Assembly (NCBI RefSeq): GCF_014196715.1
Contig: NZ_JACIEF010000002.1
Span: 992,001-1,056,000, forward strand
Direction: 5' to 3'
Source: Pedobacter zeae
GTDB taxonomy: Bacteria; Bacteroidota; Bacteroidia; Sphingobacteriales; Sphingobacteriaceae
Length of the DNA: 64,000 nucleotides
Below the pieces are notes generated by a model that was not told where the DNA came from, did no database searches, and saw nothing but the letters and a program-made list of their open reading frames with translations. This document shows positions 9,022 to 16,890 of this stretch, in pieces. The translations under genes and the position numbers were made by a program. The first letter of the stretch is position 1. Every line of letters begins with the position of its first letter.

Positions 9022-10377
9022 TCAAACATAATTAAATACCAACGAAAAAGTGGTGCCCTCATGGGGGGTAGAAACCACCTCGATACTTCCCCTGTGCATT
9101 TTCATAATATTGCGGCTAATGGTTAATCCGATGCCCGATCCATTTTTTCTCGTGGTGTAAAATGGTACAAAGATCTTCTCCAGATCGTTGGCATCAATTC
9201 CCTTTCCATTATCGTTCACATCGATATAGAGTTTGGTATTTTCCAGCCGGTAATTAACATTAATGTGCGGCAGTTCCCTGTTTTCTACTGCATAAATACT
9301 GTTTGTGATCAGGTTAATCAATACCTGTTCTATCAATTTTAAATCGAGTTGTATGGTTATTTTCGAAGAAGTCTGCTCTACATCAAGCACCACATTTTTA
9401 ACCTTCGCAAACGGCTGCATCAAAACTTTAATATGCTTTAATATTTCGCCAATGGTGTGCGATTGGAGGTTTGGTGTGGGCAGTTCGGCAATTAAACGGT
9501 AATCTTTTACGAAATCCAATAGCCCCGAGGAGCGTCTCCGGATGGTTTGTAAGGCCGTTTTCAGGTCGTCCATTTCCTCCTCGGTCAGGTTTTTTTTATC
9601 GGTTACCATTTTATTGATCGTATCTGATAATGAACTGATAGGGGTAATGGAATTCAGGATTTCGTGCGAAATCACACCGATCAACCTGTTCCACGCTTCG
9701 GTTTCTTTCTGCTCAATTTCGTCTTTAATGTTTTGGAAACTGACGATGGTATAATTATTACCATAAAGGTTTAAGGGAATAACCTCAGTAGAAAGCTGGA
9801 TCAGTTTATCCTGTATTTTTAATTCAAGGAACCTTTTTCCACCGGTTAAAATCTGTTCTATCTCTGTAGCAAATACCGGAAGGTGCTGTTTTAGTCTATG
9901 CCAGTATTTATAAGCCGGTACTCCCAAAAGATTTGAAGCAGCCTGATTAAAAAAAGCAATTTCTTCTTGCTGTTTTTCTGTCGCATTATTCATCACGATA
10001 ACGCCAACAGGTACCTGCTCCAGAATGGTTTTGATGAGTTCGAACATGGCCTCCTGCTCCAATCTGATCTGCTTATGTACCTGTAAAATATCGTTAAACG
10101 ATTCGTAGAGTTCCGGAAAACTACCCCTTGTTGCCTTATTTTTAAAATTTAAGGTATGATCGCGCGTTTTTACCGCCAAAATAAAACGGTTAATGTCTGA
10201 CCTGATCTGATTAATATAATAATAAAGGGAAATAATGGCACCCAATAAAATCAATGAAACACCGATAATGGTAAACCATAACTGGGTGTTTTTGATCAGG
10301 TAAAACAAAAGGTAGCCCAGCAGATTGATAATTACTAGGCGAAATAGTAAACGAAACGTAAAGCGCTGGTAAAACAT
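9022..10377 (-). CDS. Membrane histidine kinase (NtrY-like), partner of the sigma-54 activator
   Basis: The 451 residues begin with two membrane helices (about 8-26 and 31-54), a HAMP-like linker, a PAS-like region (about 115-225) and a HisKA/HATPase core. The phosphoacceptor is in VISHEILNSITP (about residue 240). The ATP lid boxes are NLITNSIYAV, DVNDNGKGID and GSGIGLTISRNI. It lies 87 bp downstream of the response regulator gene on the same strand, so the two form an operon and very probably a cognate pair. The spacer between them is one of the seven-base repeat arrays. The signal sensed is unknown; cell-envelope stress is a guess from the adjacent export operon. Confidence 0.87.
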   Translation of the reverse strand: MFYQRFTFRLLFRLVIINLLGYLLFYLIKNTQLWFTIIGVSLILLGAIISLYYYINQIRSDINRFILAVKTRDHTLNFKNKATRGSFPELYESFNDILQVHKQIRLEQEAMFELIKTILEQVPVGVIVMNNATEKQQEEIAFFNQAASNLLGVPAYKYWHRLKQHLPVFATEIEQILTGGKRFLELKIQDKLIQLSTEVIPLNLYGNNYTIVSFQNIKDEIEQKETEAWNRLIGVISHEILNSITPISSLSDTINKMVTDKKNLTEEEMDDLKTALQTIRRRSSGLLDFVKDYRLIAELPTPNLQSHTIGEILKHIKVLMQPFAKVKNVVLDVEQTSSKITIQLDLKLIEQVLINLITNSIYAVENRELPHINVNYRLENTKLYIDVNDNGKGIDANDLEKIFVPFYTTRKNGSGIGLTISRNIMKMHRGSIEVVSTPHEGTTFSLVFNYV

Positions 10378-10448
10378 AATTAAGGTTTAGGGTTTAAGGT
10401 ATAGGGTTTAAGGTTTTGTTTGGTGATTAACCTTACGCCTTAAACCTT
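10378..10448. repeat. Heptamer-type inverted array between kinase and regulator genes
   Basis: The left part repeats GGTTTAAGG and GGTTTAGGG words; the right part repeats CCTTA and CCTTAAACC words. The halves are partly complementary and could form a long imperfect hairpin in the mRNA between the two cistrons. Confidence 0.65.
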
Positions 10449-10464
10449 ATGCCGTCCACCTCTC

Positions 10465-11835
10465 TTAGATTCCAAATTTTTCAATTCTTCTGTAAAGTGC
10501 AGCTCTGGTTAAGCCCAGTTCGGCTGCAGCTTTTGATATATTGCCTTTGTGCTTGTCAATTGCTTTCTGCACCATCATTTTCTCCATATCCTCTAGGGCC
10601 ATTTCATCGGGGATGGCATTGTTCTGTGCAAAGCGTTGCGGACTCAATTGTAAATCTTCTCCAGAAATTTCATTTCCATCACTCATGATCACTGCCCGTT
10701 CTAAAACATGTTGCAATTCGCGCACATTGCCAGGCCATTTATAATTTAAAAGCGCATCTTCCGCCTTATGGCTTAATTTACGGATTTCTTTATGATACTT
10801 TGAACTGAAAACCTGCATAAAATGATTGGCTAAAAGTAAAATATCAGTTCCTCGTTTGCGTAGTGGTGGTAATAAGAGTTCAACGGTATTGATACGGAAA
10901 AGTAAATCCTGCCTGAACGTATTTTTTGCTACCATTTCGTTTAGCGGCATATTGGTAGCGGTAATTAAACGTACATTTACCTTACGCTCTTTACTTTCGC
11001 CCAAACGGGTTACTGTTCGGTTCTGTAGAACGCTTAGCAGTTTTGCCTGCAGGGGCAGGCTTAAATTTCCGATCTCGTCCAAAAATATTGTTCCGCCATC
11101 TGCCAGTTCGAAACGGCCTGGTTTGTCTTCTTTGGCATCAGTAAAGGCACCCTTAGCATAGCCAAACAGCTCACTTTCGAACAAATTTTCATTTAGGGAG
11201 CCTAAGTCAACATGCATAAAAACCTGGTTTTTTCTTCGCGAATTTCCGTGAATTTCGTGTGCGAAAACCTGTTTACCCGTTCCGTTTTCGCCTAAAATAA
11301 GCACATTGGCGTCTGTTGGGGCAACTTTAAGCAAGGTGGCCTGCAGTTGTTTTATACCCTCGGCCTCACCCACGATATTCTCGAAACCACGTGTAAGGTC
11401 TTTTTGAAGCGAAGAGTGTATTTTTTCGAGTTTTTTTACTTTTCGGGTCGATTCGCGGAGTTTGGATGCAGCAGAAATGGTTGCGAAAAGTTTTTCATTT
11501 TCCCAGGGTTTTAAAATGAAATCTGTAGCGCCCTTTTTGATTGCTTTAACGGCAAGTTCCACATTTCCAAAAGCCGTCATCAAGATTACGATATAATCTT
11601 TATCGATCGATAAAATGTGTTCCAGCCAATACAAACCCTCGCGGCCATCGCTTGCACCTTTCTGGTAATTCATATCAAGTAAAATGATGTCTACTTCATT
11701 TTTACTCAATAGAATATTGATTTCTTTAGGCGATTTACAGGTAATTACCTGCTTTACCTGCTGCTTTAAAAATAAACGGGCACTAAGCAGGATATCGTCG
11801 TCATCATCGATAATTAAAACTGTGGCGTCTAACAT
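10465..11835 (-). CDS. Sigma-54-dependent response regulator (NtrC family)
   Basis: The 456 residues comprise a receiver domain (acidic patch IIDDDDD at 8-14, phosphoacceptor Asp54 in LLDMNYQ), an AAA+ domain with Walker A GENGTGKQ (182-189) and a Walker B region GGTIFLDEIGNL, and a Fis-type helix-turn-helix at the end (NISKAAAELGLTRAALYRR). The sigma-54-contact loop reads GAFTDA (229-234) rather than GAFTGA. It is transcribed divergently from the adaptor/permease operon, whose upstream region has a sigma-54 promoter and two dyads. The inferred job is to activate that operon, with phosphorylation by the kinase encoded just downstream. Confidence 0.9.
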   Translation of the reverse strand: MLDATVLIIDDDDDILLSARLFLKQQVKQVITCKSPKEINILLSKNEVDIILLDMNYQKGASDGREGLYWLEHILSIDKDYIVILMTAFGNVELAVKAIKKGATDFILKPWENEKLFATISAASKLRESTRKVKKLEKIHSSLQKDLTRGFENIVGEAEGIKQLQATLLKVAPTDANVLILGENGTGKQVFAHEIHGNSRRKNQVFMHVDLGSLNENLFESELFGYAKGAFTDAKEDKPGRFELADGGTIFLDEIGNLSLPLQAKLLSVLQNRTVTRLGESKERKVNVRLITATNMPLNEMVAKNTFRQDLLFRINTVELLLPPLRKRGTDILLLANHFMQVFSSKYHKEIRKLSHKAEDALLNYKWPGNVRELQHVLERAVIMSDGNEISGEDLQLSPQRFAQNNAIPDEMALEDMEKMMVQKAIDKHKGNISKAAAELGLTRAALYRRIEKFGI

Positions 11836-11867
11836 AAATTAAATTTGATGTGCTAAAGTAATAAAAC

Positions 11868-11904
11868 TGTCCGCTCCCGCACATAAACTGTCCGATAATG
11901 AACA
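11868..11904. promoter_or_regulatory. Two tandem 16-nt dyads, probable activator binding sites
   Basis: TGTCCGCTCCCGCACA (11868-11883) and TGTCCGATAATGAACA (11889-11904) share TGTCCG at the left and ACA at the right (TGT-N10-ACA). Their starts are 21 bp apart, two helical turns, so both sites face the same side. They lie about 63-99 bp upstream of the -24 box, where enhancer-binding proteins act, and next to the activator's own gene. Binding by that activator is inference. Confidence 0.6.
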
Positions 11905-11966
11905 GGTTAAAATGTGTTAAAAATATAAATAATTGATAATCAATAATTTATTTGTGTTTTTGCCTT

Positions 11967-11982
11967 TGGCACAAGCTTGGCA
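11967..11982 (+). promoter_or_regulatory. Sigma-54 (-24/-12) promoter of the adaptor/permease operon
   Basis: TGGCAC, five bases, then TGGCA: the invariant GG (11968-11969) and GC (11980-11981) are exactly 12 bp apart, as in the consensus TGGCAC-N5-TTGCA, with one mismatch. Transcription should start near 11993. This rules out ATG codons at 11952 and 11982 and points to 12012 as the adaptor start. Confidence 0.75.
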
Positions 11983-12011
11983 TGAAGGAAACCAAACTTG
12001 CAACCGAACAC

Positions 12012-13256
12012 ATGGATAAAAAAATAGAGAAAAAAAGATTTAGCACTAAGACCCTGTTAATTATTGGTGGTACCATTGCTTTTGTAGCAGTTGTGATTTA
12101 TGGCTATACTTTATCCCTAAAAAAAGTTTATAGCGCCGATGCCGATAAGTTAACAATCAGTAAAGTAGAATATGGAGATTTTGAAGATGTGGTTCTCTTA
12201 AATGCCAGCGTTGTTCCCTTAACTTCGGTAATTGTAAGTTCTTCAGAAGGGGGTACGGTTGCCCAAATTTTTACCGAAAACGGTGCTTCTGTTGTTAAGG
12301 GCACTCCGTTATTAAGAATCTCCAACTCAAACGCGATGTTAAGTTATACCTCCGGCCAAACAGCTGCCACCGAACAAATTAACCAGTTACGTAAATCCAG
12401 GTTGGATCTGGAGCAGAACCAGAGGGTATTAAACCAGGATGTTTTAGATGTGGAAAACAGTTTAAAAACGGCGGCACGCCAGTATAGATTAGACAGCTCA
12501 CTTTTCGCCAAAAAAGTAATTACGCTACAGGAATTTAATAAATCGAGTCAGGACTTTGAATACTACCAGGGCAAACTGAAAATTGTGCGTCAGGCAGTTA
12601 AACAGGAAAACCAGAGCAGAAAAATGCAACTGGCTCAGATCGATCAATCGATGGGGCAGATGAACGAAAGTTTGGAAATGATCCGTAAAAACATCGAAAA
12701 CATGACGATTAAAGCACCTGTTTCGGGTAAATTGTCGTCTTATGATCCCGTAATCGGTAAATCGTATAATGCTAACGAAATGATCGGAAAAATCGATGTT
12801 TTACAGGGGTATAAACTTCAGGCAGGTGTAGATGAATACTATATCAACAGGGTTAAAGAAGGGCAGACGGCGAGTTGCGAATTTAACGGCAAAACCTATA
12901 ACTTAACGGTAAGCAAGGTGATTCCTGAAGTGACTTCAGGCCAGTTCCAGGTTGAAATGGTGTTCAAAGGTGCTGCTCCCGACGGTTTGCGCCGTGGTTT
13001 GTCATTACAGACTAAACTGACCTTATCGGATAATAGCAAATCGCTGCTTTTAGCACAGGGGCAGTTTTTCCAAAGTACGGGTGGTTCTTGGGTATTTCTA
13101 GTAACTAATGGAAAGGCAGTTAAGAAAAATGTAAAAATTGGCAGAAAAAATTACCTCTACTACGAAATATTGGATGGTTTGCAAAAGGGTGATGAAGTGA
13201 TTACCTCGTCGTACGACCAGTTTAACCAGTATGATCAGGTGGATATTAATAAATAG
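12012..13256 (+). CDS. HlyD/MacA-like periplasmic adaptor (membrane fusion protein)
   Basis: The 414-residue protein has one N-terminal membrane helix (about 13-35), then a barrel-sandwich half-motif (VVPLTSVIVSSSEGGTVAQIFTENGASVVKG), a long helical hairpin (about 105-225, rich in Q, N, R and K) and the second half-motif with the typical APVSGKLSSYDPVIG. This is the RND/MacA adaptor order. It would link the inner-membrane permeases encoded downstream to an outer-membrane exit. No TolC-like gene is in the window. The start at 12012 (MDKKIEKK) is set by the sigma-54 promoter. Confidence 0.87.
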   Translation: MDKKIEKKRFSTKTLLIIGGTIAFVAVVIYGYTLSLKKVYSADADKLTISKVEYGDFEDVVLLNASVVPLTSVIVSSSEGGTVAQIFTENGASVVKGTPLLRISNSNAMLSYTSGQTAATEQINQLRKSRLDLEQNQRVLNQDVLDVENSLKTAARQYRLDSSLFAKKVITLQEFNKSSQDFEYYQGKLKIVRQAVKQENQSRKMQLAQIDQSMGQMNESLEMIRKNIENMTIKAPVSGKLSSYDPVIGKSYNANEMIGKIDVLQGYKLQAGVDEYYINRVKEGQTASCEFNGKTYNLTVSKVIPEVTSGQFQVEMVFKGAAPDGLRRGLSLQTKLTLSDNSKSLLLAQGQFFQSTGGSWVFLVTNGKAVKKNVKIGRKNYLYYEILDGLQKGDEVITSSYDQFNQYDQVDINK

Positions 13257-13270
13257 GTGAGCGTTCGGGG

Positions 13271-13319
13271 TTTGGCGTTTGGCGTTTGGCGTTTGGCGTT
13301 TGGCGTTTGGCGTTTGGCG
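13271..13319. repeat. Seven perfect tandem copies of TTTGGCG
   Basis: Seven uninterrupted identical 7-mers starting 15 bp after the adaptor stop, preceded by a degenerate unit and followed by T4A7. This is the purest heptamer array in the window. Confidence 0.95.
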
Positions 13320-13366
13320 TTTTTAAAAAAAATGGGCTATAAAAATAATACTAATATAATCGGGTC

Positions 13367-13440
13367 TTGATACCTGATACTAAATACTTGATACTAAACA
13401 CTTGATACTAAGTACTAACTACTATAAAAATACTTGATAC
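13367..13440. repeat. TTGATAC heptamer array ending at the ATPase start codon
   Basis: Eight consecutive in-register 7-mers at 13367-13422, all ending in AC (TTGATAC three times, plus CTGATAC, TAAATAC, TAAACAC, TAAGTAC and TAACTAC). A further TTGATAC at 13434-13440 sits one base before the ATG. The mixture of fixed and variable positions within the unit is notable. Confidence 0.9.
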
Positions 13441-13441
13441 G

Positions 13442-14140
13442 ATGATTAAAATAGAAAATCTGGAAAAAGTTTACAAAACTGAAGAGGTAGAAACAACAGC
13501 GCTCAATGGAATAAACCTTCAGGTTGCTGCCGGCGAATTTGTTTCCATTATGGGCCCCTCAGGCTGCGGAAAATCTACCCTGTTAAATGTAATGGGTTTA
13601 TTGGATAAGCCTGAAAGCGGAAGCTATAAGTTTATCGATACGGAACTTTTAACATTAAATGATAGAGAACGCTCAAATTTCCGTAAAAGAAACATGGGTT
13701 TTGTTTTCCAGAATTTTAACCTGATCGATGAGCTAACCGTTTTCGAAAACATCGAATTGCCGCTGATCTACAATAAAATAGCTGCAGGCGAACGCAAAAA
13801 ACTGGTCAATGAAATCATCGAAAGAATGAACATTGTAAACCGTAGCGGACACTTTCCCCAGCAGCTATCGGGCGGGCAGCAGCAGCGTGTAGCCGTGGCA
13901 AGGGCATTGGTAACCAAACCTAAGCTGGTTTTGGCCGATGAGCCTACCGGAAATTTGGATAGCTCGCATGGTAACGAAGTAATGGAACTGCTTTGTGAGC
14001 TGAACGAAACCGGTACTACGATTGTAATGGTTACTCACTCCAGTCACGATGCGAGTTTCTCTAACCGGATTATTAACCTCAAAGATGGCCATGTGATATC
14101 AGAAAAGATCAATAAAAGCCGGAACGAAGAACTGATATAG
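13442..14140 (+). CDS. ABC transporter ATPase, MacB/LolD type
   Basis: The 232 residues contain Walker A GPSGCGKST (38-46), Q-loop FVFQNFNL, signature LSGGQQQRVAVARAL, Walker [13 protein letters not shown] and the H-loop VTHSSHD: a fully intact nucleotide-binding protein of the LolD/MacB class. It is the first of two ATPases in the operon and lies between the adaptor and six permeases that lack ATPase domains, so it probably powers one or more of them. Confidence 0.92.
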   Translation: MIKIENLEKVYKTEEVETTALNGINLQVAAGEFVSIMGPSGCGKSTLLNVMGLLDKPESGSYKFIDTELLTLNDRERSNFRKRNMGFVFQNFNLIDELTVFENIELPLIYNKIAAGERKKLVNEIIERMNIVNRSGHFPQQLSGGQQQRVAVARALVTKPKLVLADEPTGNLDSSHGNEVMELLCELNETGTTIVMVTHSSHDASFSNRIINLKDGHVISEKINKSRNEELI

Positions 14141-14198
14141 AGGTTTAGGGTACAAGGTAAAGTATTCAGACCTTAAACCTTCAGCCCTAAACCTTACA
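14141..14198. repeat. Inverted heptamer array after the first ATPase gene
   Basis: AGGTTTAGGG (14141-14150) pairs perfectly with CCCTAAACCT (14185-14194). Related words (ACAAGGT, ACCTTAA) fill the loop. It starts immediately after the ATPase stop. Confidence 0.75.
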
Positions 14199-14237
14199 CT
14201 TTATAAAATTTTAGTTTAGTTAATGATAGCCGCCAAT

Positions 14238-14262
14238 AATCCTCCCCGGATGGGGAGATTTT
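14238..14262 (+). terminator. Short GC-rich hairpin, possible attenuator before the permease genes
   Basis: CTCCCC (14242-14247), a 4-nt loop GGAT and GGGGAG (14252-14257), followed by ATTTT. It lies about 100 nt before the first permease and could reduce read-through or stabilise the upstream mRNA end. Function is uncertain. Confidence 0.4.
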
Positions 14263-14365
14263 GGACCGGCACAGAAAATAAAATTGATAGCTAAAATAAT
14301 AAAACCTGCGCGCTGCCCTGATTAGTGTTTTATCACTTCAGGCCGAACGCTAAACCATAAAAAAT

Positions 14366-16735
14366 ATGTTCAAATTAAACCTGAAAATAGCCTTACGCAA
14401 CCTTTGGAAAAACAAGGGATTCTCGCTGATAAATATTGGAGGATTGGCCATTGGTTTGGCCAGCTGTATGGTTTTGTTATTATACGTTACTTATGAGTGG
14501 AGTTATGATAAGCAATTCAGCCATCATGAAAGAAACTATGTTGTTTATAACAATTCGGAAGCGAGTGGAAAAATTTTTAGCTGGGCCTGGACTCCAGGTG
14601 CCATGGCTGATGAAGTAAGGGAAAAAATACCAGGAGTAGCTTATACTTCGCATTCTACCTATCCAAGCGATTATTTAATTACCTATGGGGAAAAGAAACT
14701 GAAAGATCAGGCCATATTTACCGATCCTTCTTTTCTTAAAATCCTCGATCATAAATTCATCAAAGGGAACCCAGATAAGGTTTTAAAGGAAACCAACAGT
14801 ATTGTTTTAACCAAATCTTTCGCCGAAAAATTATTCGGCAATGAAGACCCGATCAACAAAACGGTAAAACTCGATAATACTGATGTATTAAAGGTAGAAG
14901 CCGTTATTGAAGACGTGCCGGCCAATAACAGCATCCAGTTTGATTATTTGATGCCCTGGTCGTTATTTGAAAAGAGAGAGCCCTGGGTCAGGGATAAAAA
15001 CTGGGGCAATAACATGTGCTTAACACTGGTACAGCTGCAAAATACCAATGCTTATGATAAAGCTAATTCAGAAATAAAAGGAATTTACACCCGCAACCAG
15101 AAGGATAACGGCAATAAGGCATTATTGTTTCCGATGGATAAATGGCATTTGTATGGCGATTTCGAAAATGGCAGATCGGTAGGGGGGAAAATCGATCAGT
15201 TAAGGATTTTCCTGTTGCTGGCTTTTTGTATTTTACTGATTGCCTGTGTTAATTTTATGAATTTATCTACCGCACGGTCTGAGAAAAGGGCAAAAGAAGT
15301 GGGCGTGCGAAAAGCCATTGGATCTTCGCGCCAATCGCTCGTTGCGCAATTCTTACTCGAATCGGTTTTACTGGCCATTATGGCAACTGTTGTGGCATTT
15401 GCACTGGCCGAAATCAGTTTGCCATATTTCAATAATTTGCTAAATATTAACCTGGTAATTGCGTACAACGATTGGAAATTCTGGACGGTATTGTTCTCCT
15501 TAATGGTGTTTACCGGTTTGGTCGCAGGGAGTTATCCGGCACTTTATCTTTCTTCTTTCGAGCCCGTTAAAGTGCTTAAAGGTTTTAATATTAAAGTAGG
15601 TTCATCTGTTTCAATCCGTAAAGTACTGGTCGTTTTTCAGTTCGTGTTTGCCGTATGCCTCATCGTTTGTACAACGGTAATCTATCAGCAGCTTAATTAT
15701 ATCAAGAACAAACCTATTGGCTACAATAAAGGAAATTTAGTGCAGATTGCTGTTCAGGGGAATTTAAATACTGAAAGTAAACGCAATCTGCTTAGCGAGC
15801 AGCTCATTAAATCGGGAGCAGCAACCAATGTAAGTTTTTTTAGCCGTGGCATTAGTGAAGGCGGAAATAACACCACCTCGGTTTCATGGCCCGGAAAAAA
15901 TCCGAAAGATGATATTCTTTTCAACCAGAGGGGAATTGGTTACGACTTTACCAAAACTATCGGTACCGAACTTATTGCAGGAAGGGAATTTTCAGCAAAA
16001 TACCCGGCCGATACCAATTCGGTTATCCTCAATGAGGCTGCAGTAAAAGTAATGCGACTTAAAAATCCGTTAGGCACCGTAATTAAATTCTGGGGTACCG
16101 ATTTAACTGTGGTTGGGGTAATGAAAGATTTTGTAGTCGAATCTGCCTATCAAAGTGTAGCTCCTATGTTATTTTATACCAGTAGCAGGAGTGGCGCATC
16201 GCATATTTTAGTGCGCTTAAACCCTTCGGCAAATATCAGTAGCTCGCTAGCCAAAATTGATGAAATAGTGCAGGGGATTGAGCCTAATTTCCCGGTCGAC
16301 AGAAAGTTTGTGAGCGACACATTTGAAGAGAAATTTCAAAATGAAAAACTTTTAGGCATACTTTCCAACTGGTTTGGGGGGTTTGCCATTTTCATTTCCT
16401 GTTTGGGGTTATTAGGTCTGGCGCTTTTTATGGCAGAGCAACGTAAAAAGGAAATCAGCATCCGTAAGGTTTTAGGTGCACGTACCGGTAATATCCTCGT
16501 GCTGCTAAATAAAGATTTTATAAAATTGGTAGCGATTGCGAATTTCATCGCATTTCCATTGGCATATATCATTGTAAATAAATGGCTTTCAGCTTTTGAG
16601 TATCGCATCTCGATATCTGCATTACCGTTTGTGGTAGCTATCTCTTTGTCGGTGATTATTGCCATACTTACTGTTAGTATACAGTCTGTTAAAGTAGCAA
16701 AAGCAAACCCCGTTGATGCCTTAAAATACGAATAA
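14366..16735 (+). CDS. FtsX/MacB-type ABC permease 1
   Basis: A 789-residue inner-membrane protein. Helix 1 (about 20-42, INIGGLAIGLASCMVLLLYV) is followed by a periplasmic MacB_PCD domain, an FtsX core of three helices (about 285-400, with CVNFMNLSTARSEKRAKEVGVRKAIGSSR), a further helix near 430, a second periplasmic domain and a second FtsX core (about 670-785). It therefore contains two permease halves in one chain and needs a separate ATPase. The ends LNLKIALRNLWKNK and NPVDALKYE are shared by all or most of the six paralogs. MacB-like proteins expel lipoproteins, peptides or antibiotics by mechanotransmission; the substrate here is unknown. Confidence 0.88.
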   Translation: MFKLNLKIALRNLWKNKGFSLINIGGLAIGLASCMVLLLYVTYEWSYDKQFSHHERNYVVYNNSEASGKIFSWAWTPGAMADEVREKIPGVAYTSHSTYPSDYLITYGEKKLKDQAIFTDPSFLKILDHKFIKGNPDKVLKETNSIVLTKSFAEKLFGNEDPINKTVKLDNTDVLKVEAVIEDVPANNSIQFDYLMPWSLFEKREPWVRDKNWGNNMCLTLVQLQNTNAYDKANSEIKGIYTRNQKDNGNKALLFPMDKWHLYGDFENGRSVGGKIDQLRIFLLLAFCILLIACVNFMNLSTARSEKRAKEVGVRKAIGSSRQSLVAQFLLESVLLAIMATVVAFALAEISLPYFNNLLNINLVIAYNDWKFWTVLFSLMVFTGLVAGSYPALYLSSFEPVKVLKGFNIKVGSSVSIRKVLVVFQFVFAVCLIVCTTVIYQQLNYIKNKPIGYNKGNLVQIAVQGNLNTESKRNLLSEQLIKSGAATNVSFFSRGISEGGNNTTSVSWPGKNPKDDILFNQRGIGYDFTKTIGTELIAGREFSAKYPADTNSVILNEAAVKVMRLKNPLGTVIKFWGTDLTVVGVMKDFVVESAYQSVAPMLFYTSSRSGASHILVRLNPSANISSSLAKIDEIVQGIEPNFPVDRKFVSDTFEEKFQNEKLLGILSNWFGGFAIFISCLGLLGLALFMAEQRKKEISIRKVLGARTGNILVLLNKDFIKLVAIANFIAFPLAYIIVNKWLSAFEYRISISALPFVVAISLSVIIAILTVSIQSVKVAKANPVDALKYE

Positions 16736-16740
16736 GACCT

Positions 16741-16890
16741 GGGGTTTAAGCTAAAAGGCGTAAGGTTGATACGCTAAAGTCCTAAACCCAATTAATACTT
16801 TAAATATAAATAAGGTATAAGACCAAGTAGTAGAAGGCGTAAAGTTAGTACGCCAACACCCTAAACCTTATACCCTAAACCTTAAACCTG
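16741..16890. repeat. Heptamer hairpin array between permeases 1 and 2
   Basis: Two related segments are seen, each with a GGCGTA-loop-TACGC(C/T) stem (the second is perfect at 16836-16854, GGCGTA/TACGCC). These are embedded in AAGGT words on the left and CCCTAAACC, CCTTAAACC words on the right, running up to the ATG at 16891. Confidence 0.75.

Noticed and set aside
13271..13440. Possible CRISPR array
   Set aside because: The unit is 7 bp with no spacers, and no cas genes occur in the window.
16860..16890. CCCTAAA units resembling plant-type telomere repeats
   Set aside because: Short, degenerate, internal to an operon and paired with inverted copies; a chromosome end is not plausible here.
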